DNA from: Geomonas silvestris
GTDB lineage: Bacteria > Desulfobacterota > Desulfuromonadia > Geobacterales > Geobacteraceae
Direction: 5' to 3'
Length of the DNA: 64,000 nt
Assembly: GCF_014193515.1 (NCBI RefSeq)
Contig: NZ_BLXX01000001.1
Location: forward strand, 620,001-684,000
Position numbers and translations under genes: made by a program. The notes under the pieces were generated by a model. That model was given only the letters and a program-made list of their open reading frames with translations, was not told the DNA's origin and did not search any database. This document shows positions 34,726 through 43,249 of the stretch, piece by piece (the first letter of the stretch is position 1; each line of letters starts with the position of its first letter).

Positions 34726-35931
34726 CTACATCCTGCCGAAGACGATGCGGGAGGCGTAGCTCGCGTTGCCGGCGGGGTCGAGCGCCTCGACCCGGATCAG
34801 GTTGACCCCGGCCTTCAGCACCCCCAGGTAGCTGAAGCTGCCGCGCCGGTTCACGGCCACCTCGGCCCCGTCCACGAAGATCCGGGAGCCTGGCTGTGCC
34901 GCGCCGGAAAGGGTATAGGGCCCGGGGACCGAGCTCTCGGGGGGGAAACTTACGCTCAGCCCCGGTGCTCTATCGAGTTGGGTGAGCTCCAGGCGCCCGG
35001 TCGAGCTGAAAGGCCCCTCGTGCCCGAGCTCCACGCGGCAGACCCGCCAGTAGTAAGCGCCGCGCTCCAGCTTGCTGCTGCGGTACTCGGTGCCGGTAAG
35101 CCTCTGGTCCACCAGCGGTTTCTCGAAGTGCGGGGTGCGGTCCAGCTGGAAACGGTACTCGCCGGGACCGCCGCTCCAGGCGAGCCGGATGCGCGGCGGC
35201 AGGACCCGGTACTGGTAGCGCACCGGCTGCGGCCCGATAAGCTGCGGCGCCGGCGGCAAGGGGCGCGCCGGCCCCACCGGCACCCCCTGGCGCAGCAACA
35301 GCGCGTGGTTCGCCGGGACGTGCAGTTCGCTGCCGTCCACGGCGTCCACCTCCCCGGACAAGACGGTGAGGCTTGCCGAGTTGTCGTCGTGGTGCACCAC
35401 CTTGAAGCGCGCCGCTCCCGGCTTGAGCCGCGCCACGTGCCCGGCCGCCGCCAGCTCCAGGCTCAGTCTTCGGGCGACGGAGAGGTGCCCGCGCACCTCC
35501 CCTTCCACCTGGACCCGGTAGCTGCGCGGCCCCGCCTCGTCCTGGGCGTTCAGCCGGGTCACCACCACGAGCGAGTTGCTCCCCACGGCGATCCGGTCCC
35601 GATCCCCGAAGGAGATCACGGCACCCGAGTGGTCCAGGGTCTGCACCGCGTCCTGGCTGTAGAGTTTGAGCCCTTCGCTCGCGCCGGCCCAGGCGATCGA
35701 GTTGCCGCGCCGGAAGCGGACGTCGCGCTTAAGCTGGGCCAGGGTCGCCTCGACGCTGCGCCCGGGAGCCTCGGCCGACGGGTCGGGAGAACCCTCGAAG
35801 AGCTCGCGCAGCGGGGTACCGGTAGGAAAGAGCGCGTAGAGGAGCACGATGAAGAGGCAGAACAGGGCAAGCACCATGGCAAGCGCCCCTCCCGCCTCGA
35901 AAACCACCAGCCGCAGCTTCTTGATCCTCAT
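34726..35931 (-). CDS. FecR-like membrane-anchored protein
   Basis: 401 residues. One N-terminal membrane helix (about 12-33) follows a short basic cytoplasmic tail. A periplasmic FecR-type domain (about 60-195: VRFRRGNSIAWA, SGAVISFGDRDRIAVGSNSLVVV, ARFKVVHHDDNSASLTVLSGEV) comes next. Two Ig/fibronectin-like beta domains then follow, including a last one (about 315-401) with FVDGAEVAVNRRGSF and VNLIRVEALDPAGN, typical of extracellular carbohydrate-binding modules. There is no anti-sigma cytoplasmic domain. It lies 8 nt after the giant outer-membrane protein gene. Likely a periplasmic scaffold or receptor for that protein; function not established. Confidence 0.82.
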   Translation of the reverse strand: MRIKKLRLVVFEAGGALAMVLALFCLFIVLLYALFPTGTPLRELFEGSPDPSAEAPGRSVEATLAQLKRDVRFRRGNSIAWAGASEGLKLYSQDAVQTLDHSGAVISFGDRDRIAVGSNSLVVVTRLNAQDEAGPRSYRVQVEGEVRGHLSVARRLSLELAAAGHVARLKPGAARFKVVHHDDNSASLTVLSGEVDAVDGSELHVPANHALLLRQGVPVGPARPLPPAPQLIGPQPVRYQYRVLPPRIRLAWSGGPGEYRFQLDRTPHFEKPLVDQRLTGTEYRSSKLERGAYYWRVCRVELGHEGPFSSTGRLELTQLDRAPGLSVSFPPESSVPGPYTLSGAAQPGSRIFVDGAEVAVNRRGSFSYLGVLKAGVNLIRVEALDPAGNASYASRIVFGRM

Positions 35932-35939
35932 CCGGAGCC

Positions 35940-38900
35940 TCACGGTTCGCCTCCCGGCACAAAGGTCAGCGTGTTGTCCAGCCGCAGGTTCAAAAGCCTG
36001 GCCCACCCTGGACCGCGCAGCACCAGGCCGAGCACCTGGCGGTTCCCCTCGAGCGGCACCTCCACCGCAAAGCGCCCCTCGGGGTCGAGCGGTACCGGCT
36101 TGCCGTCGAACTCCAGGAGATGCCCCGGCGGGCACCGCCCCGAGACCCGGCAGCGGCCGCTGCCGTCCGGCGCGAGTCTGACCCCGCCCAGTTCGCTCCC
36201 GAAGCGGACCAGCTGTGAGCCGGCCGGCTCGGCTATGACCAGCTGGGGCACCGCGATCTCGGTTGCCAGGAAGCGCCCCGAGGAGTCCCCCATCTGGACG
36301 GCGAGCCGCCCCACCTCCGCGAGGAACGAGGTCTCGAAGCGCCCCTGGGGGTCCACCGGCACGGTCGACTCGTTCACCGTGAGGAAGGGGGCGCCGCGGT
36401 AGCGCTCCTTCTGCGCCGCCGCGATCGACTGCTGGAAATCGGCCTTCAGCTCCACCCGGCGGTTTTTCTCGCGCCCCTCGGCGCTGCGGTTGTGGGCGAT
36501 GGGGCGCGACTTGCCGTACCAGCGCCGCGTCAGCCGTCCCGCGGGGATCTTCTCCTCGCGTACCAGGAAGTCGGCGGCCGCGTCGCAGCGGCGCTTGGAG
36601 AGCCCCATGTTGTACGGCACCGAGCCAACCCAGTCGGTATGCCCTTCGAGGACCACCTTGTCCTCGGGGTGCCGGCGCAGCTCCTGGGCGGCCTGGCGCA
36701 AAAGCCGCTTGGCCTCCGGGGTGAGCTGGGCGGAGTCGAAGATGAAGGCACCGCCGGAGAGGGTTAGGAGCACCACCTCCTTGCGGCTCACCCCAAAGAG
36801 CTCCGGCCCGGTGGCAAAGCGCGAGCCGTCGCGGTAGCTGACCTCGAGCCGGTACTGGTAGACCCCGCCCGGGACGAGCCCCTTGCCGCCGCTGCCGGCG
36901 CTGCCGTCCCAGTTAAGCCGCGGCTGCGGCGCCCCGCTCCCCTTCAGGGACGCGACCTTCACGCCGGCCTCGTTCACGATGCTGAGCGTCCAGGCGCTCA
37001 CCAGTTCGGGGTGCTCCACCTTGGTGGCGAAGGCGAGCGGCTGGGTGAACTTGCCCCGGCTCAGCTCCAGCGAACCGAGCCGCTCCCGGTTCACCGTCAC
37101 CGAGGTGGAGGGGAGCTTGGCGCGCTCGCCGTTGATGAGCAGGGTGAAGAGCTCGGCGCTCCCGGAAAGCCTCAGCGGCTCATCCTGACGCGTCGCTGCC
37201 ACCAGGAGCGCCGGAACCGGAGGGGCGGCCTTACGCTTGGGGGGGGCGACCGGCGGCGCTGCCGCCTCTACCGGTGCCGGCGCCGGCGGCGGCGCTGCCG
37301 GGAGCGCGGCGACCTCGCGTTTCTCGACTTCGAACATATCCTCGTCGAACTTGACCTTCACCCCCACGAAGGGTCCCTGCCCCTGGAACGTCTCGCCCGA
37401 GAGGTCGCGGTCGTCGAGCCGGGCGTAGTTGTAGCCGGCGGAGAGCACCACGTTGCGGTAGACCCGGTACCCGGCACGCAGCACCCCTCCAACGCTGCGC
37501 TGGTCGGTGTCGTACTGGTTCAGGAGCTTGAGGTAGCCGGCAAGCTCCCAGCGCTCGGTCAGGTCGTAGCTCACCCCGGCCAACACCAGGTCGCTGTACC
37601 CCTCGAAGCTGCGCCCCGTCGGATCGTCTGCCCAGCTCTTCTTGCCGGCGTATTTCCCCATGAGCGTCCAGGTGCTCACCAGCCGGTAGGTCGGCTCCAG
37701 GGCGAGGATCAGGCTGCGGCTTTTGTCCGTGCCGGGGAGGCTGTCGCGGTGCTCCACCTTGTAGCGGACCAGGGACAAAAGCTGCAGCGGGTTGCCGGCC
37801 AGAGGGCGCCAGGAGCTTCCCAGGTAGCCGTCGAAGATGAGGTCGTGCCCGGCGTCCAGGTCCCGGTCCCAGAGGGTGAACTTGCCGAGCAGGGTGAGCG
37901 CCGGGTTCAGCTTGTAGCCCCCCCCCGCACCGTAGAGCGCCGCGGTCTCTCCCGGCCCGGTGCGGATCTCGTAGCGCCCGCTGAGCTTCAGGTCCTTCTG
38001 GCGCAGGTATTCGGCGGCCAGGGTGAACGCCGTGCGGGTTCCGGCATTCCCCTGCACCGTTTCCACCCGTTCGAGGCTCGAGTCGAAAAAGAGCCCCGGC
38101 GCCGCCTGCAGCCGCGAGTTGAGCCCGAGGATCGCCTGCCCGCGCGACCCCGCGAGGGAGTTTTCCAATTGGTAGCCGCTTCGGGAGCTTAAGGTGAAGC
38201 GCTCCTGCTCCAAGAGCTTGGTGTTCAGGTCGACGCTGCTTTGCTGGGTGGAGCCTGCGGCGCCGTTTGAGAGCGCGTAGCCGGTAGTAAGCCGCATCCG
38301 GTCGTTCAAGCGGCTCTCCAGCCCGAAGCGGGTCGACTGGCGCAGGTCGGGGTGCCCCTCCTGGTACTCCTCGGTGACAAAGGCGCGGGTGGCGTCGCTT
38401 ACCCGGTAGTCGAGCTTCAGGAAACTGCGCGACTGGTACTCGGCGACGCTTGAGGTGCCGAGGAGCTGGTCGCGCCGCAGAGTGAGGTCGAGCCTGGGGG
38501 TGAGCGGTGCCTGGATCCCGGCATAGAGAAGGTTCGAGGTGTCCTCCACCCCGGCCCCCTCCTGGTCGATCCGCTTGAACCCCGCCTCACCCTCGAAGAG
38601 CGAGAACCTGCGCAGCACCCCCGCCTGGTTGCCGAAGATCCGCCTCCCCACGAGCGTCTCCTTCTGCACGAAGCTCTCGGCAAAGAGCCGGGTCACGGTG
38701 AGGCCGCGGTAGTCGAGGCGGCCGCCGTACTTCTCGGTCCCGAGCTCGGTGCCCGTCATCGACGGGTTGTAGAAGTCGCCCTCCACCTTCCGGTAGTAAC
38801 CGCTTGCCTCCAGCGCCTCGGTCGCCCGGCCGTTCACACCGATCTTCCAGGCGCTCCCCCTGCCGTGTTCCAGGTTCTCGCTCACCGCCCCCTCCCCTTT

Positions 38901-41522
38901 CAGGGTGATCCGGTCCCCGAGCTGCCAGCCGCCGTCCAGGCCGAAGAGGGTGGAGTTTCGAAGCAGGGCCTCCTCGACCACCGCGGTCCCCCCCAGATAG
39001 GAGCCGTTCTCGGCACGCAACACGCCGCGCCCGCCGTAGACGTAGCGTTCCACCCCGCCGGCGGGACTTTGGTAGACGACCACGATGGTCACCGGGTTGA
39101 GGTTCTGGTCGAGCGAGTGGACCGGTTCCTTGAAGAGGATGCCGCCGGCTGCGTAGTCGATGGAATAGTCCGCGTAGCGCAGCTTCTGGACCACCGAGAG
39201 CACCCGCTCCAAATGGTAGCGGTCCCGCACCTCGATGCGGATCCGCTCGCTGTTCTCGAAGACCGGTTTCCTGGAGAGGAAGTAGTAGCCCGAGGTGCCG
39301 TTGCCGGGGAACTCGTCCCGGGTGAGCTGCTCCTCGCTGCGGCTTTCGAAGCCGACCAGGCTGCCGCGCTCGCCGTTCACCTCGAGCCTCACCCCGTTCA
39401 AGGCCCGGTCGTAGCGCGAGAACTCGTTCTCGGAGAGGTCGGTGCGGTAATCGCCTGCCAAAAGGTGGGAGCGCCCCGCCTCCAGCTTCAGGTAGATCTT
39501 GCCGCGCGACTGCGCCTCGTAGCCGATCTCCGAGGCGTCGCCGTAGACCGGGTAGTACTTCTCCGGGTCGAGGTACTGAAACACCCCCTCGCGGCGCTCC
39601 TTGTCGGAGTCGTAGGCGGCGGTCAACAGGTACTTGCCGAGGATCTTGCCGCGGGCGAAGAAGGCGAGCCGCTCCTCGTGGAAGAACCCCTCCTCGAAGC
39701 GGTCCTCCTTGTCGATCTTCTCGAGGTGCCCCTGGACGGCGCGCGCCCCCAGGTCGAGGCTCCCCAGACCCACCACGATCCAGTCGCGCAATTGGGCGCT
39801 GTAGTAGAGGTCGACCCGGGCCTGGGTCCCCTGCTCGCCGGTCACCCTAATCGGATCCGGACCCGGCTGCTTTGCCGCCCGCACCCTGAAGACCCCGATC
39901 CCGTCCTTCGTCCGCACCTGGTGCCCCGGAGTCTTTGGATCCTGGTCCTCCTCCAGGATCACCCCGCGCGCGAGGATGACCGTCACCATCCGCTCACCCG
40001 CCACCCGGCGCCCCTGGGCGTTCAGCACCTCGACGGTGACCGGGAGGACGCTCGTGCCGTCGGCGGGGAGATCCACCCGCTCCGGGCTCACCCTGAGGCG
40101 CGCCACCTCAACGGGTACGCTCCCTTCCGGGGGGCGGGGAGCCGGCGGTGGAACGGGGGCCGACACCGCAGGATCCGGCACCGGGAGTGACACCTTGCTA
40201 TCGGGGAGCCCGGACTCGGCCAGCGCGAAGTCGGCGCGGGCCGGGCCGCCGAAAGGGACCGTGACAAACTGGGACCACCCGACCCCGGCGAAGGCGGTGT
40301 TGAAGGGGACCGGCTTGAGCCTCAGTGAGAGCGTGGCCCGGTCGATCTTCACCACGTGGTTCCCTGCCGAGACCCCGGTGAAGGAGTACTGGCCGTCGGG
40401 GTCGCTGAAGGTGAAGGAGCCGTCCTCGAGGTAGATGCGCACCCCCGGCACCCCCGGCTCGCCCGGGTCGGGGATCCCGTTGCCGTTTTTGTCCTCGAAG
40501 AGCCGCCCGAGGATGAGGGCCCGGTCCGCCAGCAGCGAGGAGCGCACCCGGACCGAGGCGGTCGCGGTCGAGAGGCTCGCGGAGCCGCCAGGTGCCGTGG
40601 CGCTGCCGCTCACCCGGTTCAGCGCCGTCCCCACCGGGGCGTCCGCGGAGACGGTGCAGCGGTAACTCAAGGTGCGCACCCTTCCCGCCTCCAGGTTCCC
40701 CAGGTTCCAGACCAGCTGCTGGCCGCCGCCGGTGGGATCCGGATAGGTCGAGCCGTCCAGGAGGGTCGATCCCTTCAGGTAGCGAAAGCCGCGCGGCAGC
40801 AGGTCGACGAGGGTTGCGTGCTCCAGGGTCGCCACTCCACGGTTCTCCACCCGGACCGTGAACGGCACGATATCCCCCGCCTCGACGAGCTGGGTGCCGG
40901 CCAGCTTGGTCACCACGAGCTGCGGGGACTGCTGGAGTTCCTGGGCCAGCACCACCAGTTGGTCGTTGAGGCTCGCCTCCCGTCCGGGACCCCCCTGCGA
41001 GACGGCGCTGACCACCAGGGTCGCGACCCGCCCGGCGGAGCCGCTTGGCGGGGTCACCTGCAGCTGGAAATCGAAGGAGGCGCCCGGTGCAAGGAGTGGG
41101 GTGATCTGACTGCCGGAGGGATCGCTCGGCAAAGGGGTCACGCCGTCGGCGGCAAAGAAGCGCAACTCGGGGGGGCTCCCGCCGTCGGGGAGCAGGGGCT
41201 GCAAGAGAGACGCCTTGAGCAGGAAACGGTCGGAAGCATTGCCGCGGTTGCTGACAGTGTGCTGGAAGCCGGCCGGCCGGCCGGCCTGGGTGGCACAGTC
41301 GCGCACCGGCCCCAGGGTGGGGTCGCTCAGGTCCTTCACGGTGACCAGGCTCTGGTTGGAGCCGACGCTGCGCTCGCTCCCCTGGACCGAGTAGCTCACC
41401 GTGAAGTCGTGCCGGATCACGCTGCCCGACGGGGTGAGCGCCAGCCCCCCCGCAGGGGCCAGGAACACCAGCAACGCGAGGCAGAGCGCCACGCTGGCCG
41501 CCATGTCTTTGCCTGAAGCCAT
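35940..41522 (-). CDS. giant surface protein: DUF11, SdrD-B, beta-barrel and OmpA domains
   Basis: 1860 residues. Signal peptide (about 1-29). Two beta regions follow, including a DUF11 domain (about 195-325) with VEAGDIVPFTVRVENRG. An SdrD B-like calcium-binding domain comes next (about 335-430, DKNGNGIPDPGEPG). After a Pro-rich linker is an invasin-like Big-1 domain (about 470-565). A long stretch of alternating, Tyr/Arg-rich beta strands (about 575-1390) looks like an outer-membrane barrel. A second Pro/Ala-rich linker, a FlgD-like segment, an OmpA peptidoglycan-binding domain (about 1580-1695, LEGHTDWVGSVPYN and NRRVELKA) and a final beta domain end the protein. Such an order suggests an outer-membrane-spanning anchor exposing adhesive domains. 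It is flanked by a related secreted protein and a FecR-like protein. Confidence 0.85.
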   Translation of the reverse strand: MASGKDMAASVALCLALLVFLAPAGGLALTPSGSVIRHDFTVSYSVQGSERSVGSNQSLVTVKDLSDPTLGPVRDCATQAGRPAGFQHTVSNRGNASDRFLLKASLLQPLLPDGGSPPELRFFAADGVTPLPSDPSGSQITPLLAPGASFDFQLQVTPPSGSAGRVATLVVSAVSQGGPGREASLNDQLVVLAQELQQSPQLVVTKLAGTQLVEAGDIVPFTVRVENRGVATLEHATLVDLLPRGFRYLKGSTLLDGSTYPDPTGGGQQLVWNLGNLEAGRVRTLSYRCTVSADAPVGTALNRVSGSATAPGGSASLSTATASVRVRSSLLADRALILGRLFEDKNGNGIPDPGEPGVPGVRIYLEDGSFTFSDPDGQYSFTGVSAGNHVVKIDRATLSLRLKPVPFNTAFAGVGWSQFVTVPFGGPARADFALAESGLPDSKVSLPVPDPAVSAPVPPPAPRPPEGSVPVEVARLRVSPERVDLPADGTSVLPVTVEVLNAQGRRVAGERMVTVILARGVILEEDQDPKTPGHQVRTKDGIGVFRVRAAKQPGPDPIRVTGEQGTQARVDLYYSAQLRDWIVVGLGSLDLGARAVQGHLEKIDKEDRFEEGFFHEERLAFFARGKILGKYLLTAAYDSDKERREGVFQYLDPEKYYPVYGDASEIGYEAQSRGKIYLKLEAGRSHLLAGDYRTDLSENEFSRYDRALNGVRLEVNGERGSLVGFESRSEEQLTRDEFPGNGTSGYYFLSRKPVFENSERIRIEVRDRYHLERVLSVVQKLRYADYSIDYAAGGILFKEPVHSLDQNLNPVTIVVVYQSPAGGVERYVYGGRGVLRAENGSYLGGTAVVEEALLRNSTLFGLDGGWQLGDRITLKGEGAVSENLEHGRGSAWKIGVNGRATEALEASGYYRKVEGDFYNPSMTGTELGTEKYGGRLDYRGLTVTRLFAESFVQKETLVGRRIFGNQAGVLRRFSLFEGEAGFKRIDQEGAGVEDTSNLLYAGIQAPLTPRLDLTLRRDQLLGTSSVAEYQSRSFLKLDYRVSDATRAFVTEEYQEGHPDLRQSTRFGLESRLNDRMRLTTGYALSNGAAGSTQQSSVDLNTKLLEQERFTLSSRSGYQLENSLAGSRGQAILGLNSRLQAAPGLFFDSSLERVETVQGNAGTRTAFTLAAEYLRQKDLKLSGRYEIRTGPGETAALYGAGGGYKLNPALTLLGKFTLWDRDLDAGHDLIFDGYLGSSWRPLAGNPLQLLSLVRYKVEHRDSLPGTDKSRSLILALEPTYRLVSTWTLMGKYAGKKSWADDPTGRSFEGYSDLVLAGVSYDLTERWELAGYLKLLNQYDTDQRSVGGVLRAGYRVYRNVVLSAGYNYARLDDRDLSGETFQGQGPFVGVKVKFDEDMFEVEKREVAALPAAPPPAPAPVEAAAPPVAPPKRKAAPPVPALLVAATRQDEPLRLSGSAELFTLLINGERAKLPSTSVTVNRERLGSLELSRGKFTQPLAFATKVEHPELVSAWTLSIVNEAGVKVASLKGSGAPQPRLNWDGSAGSGGKGLVPGGVYQYRLEVSYRDGSRFATGPELFGVSRKEVVLLTLSGGAFIFDSAQLTPEAKRLLRQAAQELRRHPEDKVVLEGHTDWVGSVPYNMGLSKRRCDAAADFLVREEKIPAGRLTRRWYGKSRPIAHNRSAEGREKNRRVELKADFQQSIAAAQKERYRGAPFLTVNESTVPVDPQGRFETSFLAEVGRLAVQMGDSSGRFLATEIAVPQLVIAEPAGSQLVRFGSELGGVRLAPDGSGRCRVSGRCPPGHLLEFDGKPVPLDPEGRFAVEVPLEGNRQVLGLVLRGPGWARLLNLRLDNTLTFVPGGEP

Positions 41523-41546
41523 AGCGCGCTTTCTCCGTCCCGCGTG

Positions 41547-42843
41547 TCACTCCACCTTAACTCTGAAAAATACGTAGAGGGTCTTGCCGGGCTGCAGCGT
41601 TCCGCCGCTTGACTCCGTCGCGCCTGAGCCGAGCCGGGCCACCAGGTTCCCCGCCGCTCCCTGCAAGGTGCCGCAGAGCGCCGCGGCGCAGGGGGGGCCG
41701 TCGCCGGAGGGGGACGTGGAGATGCGGAGGGTGCTAGGGACCGTGCTACTGTTGCCGGGGAGGGGGCTGGTGAGTGTTACCGAGGAGGCGGGAAGGGTCC
41801 CCGCGTTGGTGACGGACATGCGGTACTCGAGGAGCTCACCGGGGAGGACGCTGGCGCTCGTGGCGAAGACGCCCCCCTTGGTGAGGTTGCGCACCGCCTC
41901 GCTCACCAGGATGGCGGCATTCACCGCGCTGGTGGTGACCTGATCCGCCGCGCCGGCGCCGACCCCTGCGGCCAAGAGCTGGATGTCGCCGTGGGCGCCG
42001 TCGCTGCTTCCCGGGGGGATGGTTACCGCGAGGAAAAATCGGAAGGAGGCACCGGGGGAGAGGGTTCTGGTAGCTGCGACGGGTGTGGTTTCGCCTGACT
42101 GGCGCACCGCGTCCGCGGCCACGCCCCCCCCCCGCACCGTCGTCGGCGTAGAGGGCGCCGCTCCAGCCCGAGGGGGCACTGAGGGAGAGGGCGAAGCTGT
42201 TCGCCGTGTTGCCGACGTTGGTGAGGGTGTAGGGGTAGTTGACCACCGTTCCCGGAGGGCCGAAGCCGTCGGGGGGGGCGGAGAGGATGACTGCGGCCGT
42301 GCTGCTGCAGGCGACCGTCTCGGTCTTCACCTGGTCGAGCTTCGTTGCGTCACCCAGCGAAGTCCCCTGCACGGAGACCCGGAAGCTCGCGCCGAGCTGG
42401 AAGAGGGTCGGGGTCACCTGCACCAGGTAGCTCGCCGACTCCCCAGGCGCGAGCTGCGGCGTGGCAAAGCCGGCACCCAGCTGGGCGGTGCGGTCCACCC
42501 CGTCGGGGTCGATGAGGCGGATCTCGGTACCGCTGAGCAGGCCGGTCCCCTGCAATAGGATGCTGTCCGGCTGGTCGCCGGCATTCTTCACCAGCACCCT
42601 GTAGAGTGCCGGAGTTCCCGGGAAGGCGGGCTGCGACGTGGACTGCAGCTGGGCCGTCGATTCGAAGACGCCGGTGCCCAAGTAGGCGCTGTCGGGCTCG
42701 GAAGCCAACTTCACCATAAGGTCGGGCTGGAACCCCGCCCAGGCGGCCGAGGCTGCACTCAAAAGCACCAGCAAGCTCAGTGCGCAAAGCCACTTAAGAG
42801 ATTCTCGGTGTGACAGACTAGCATTAGTTTTCGCTAATTTCAT
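41547..42843 (-). pseudogene. secreted repeat-domain (DUF11-like) protein, frameshifted at a G10 tract
   Basis: Two frames join into one 431-residue protein if one base is removed from the run of ten G (coding strand) at 42124-42133; with one base less the length is exactly divisible by three. The upstream part has a signal peptide (KWLCALSLLVLLSAASAAWA) and beta-rich domains (VVNYPYTLTNVGNTANSFALSL). The downstream part continues the same kind of domain (LEYRMSVTNAGTLPASSVTL). As read, translation runs into an Arg/Gly-rich tail and stops at 41836. Either a sequencing error or a phase-variable tract is possible. It is the first gene of the surface operon, 24 nt before the giant protein gene. 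No strong ribosome site is seen before the ATG at 42843. Confidence 0.8.
42124..42133. repeat. C10/G10 homopolymer tract
   Basis: Ten consecutive C on the plus strand at the frameshift point of the surface-protein gene. No other homopolymer of this length was noticed in coding sequence of the window. Confidence 0.9.
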
Positions 42844-42985
42844 AACGGAAAAAATAACAGATGATTGGTGAGAGGCAAGGCCTAAAGAAAATTTGTCTTT
42901 TGACAACGGGAATGGTATGTACTTCCGAGGAGCGTGGCCACAGAGTCACGTTGTGAGACTTGCACTGATAACCAAGGAGCCCGCC

Positions 42986-43249
42986 GTGGCACAACTGATA
43001 GACAAAGCGCTTGAAACTGAAGACCGGTACTTCCAGCTGGCCAGCAAGGACCTGGTGTACCTGAAGTTCGTTCTCGAGGCCTACGAGGGGCTCTGCACCA
43101 TGAGCACGGTCGACGGCAAGCGCGGCATCGTCAAGGTGAACTATCCACTCCCCTTCGCCGAGGACGTCCACGACCTGCTCGAAGCGCTCTGCGGCGAGAT
43201 CGCGCTCATCGAAGTCGGTGCCGGAGGGGAACCATGCTGCAGGAGCTAG
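42986..43249 (+). CDS. DUF4911 domain protein
   Basis: 87 residues from a GTG at 42986 with aaggag six bases upstream. DRYFQLASKDLVYLKFVLEAYEGLCTMSTVDGKRGIVKVNYP is the DUF4911 core in one block (quoted segments: YLKFVLEAYEGL, STVDGKRGIV). Small cytoplasmic alpha/beta protein of unknown function, often next to tldD in this group. Its last 16 bases overlap the tldD start, so the two are coupled. Confidence 0.85.
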   Translation: MAQLIDKALETEDRYFQLASKDLVYLKFVLEAYEGLCTMSTVDGKRGIVKVNYPLPFAEDVHDLLEALCGEIALIEVGAGGEPCCRS

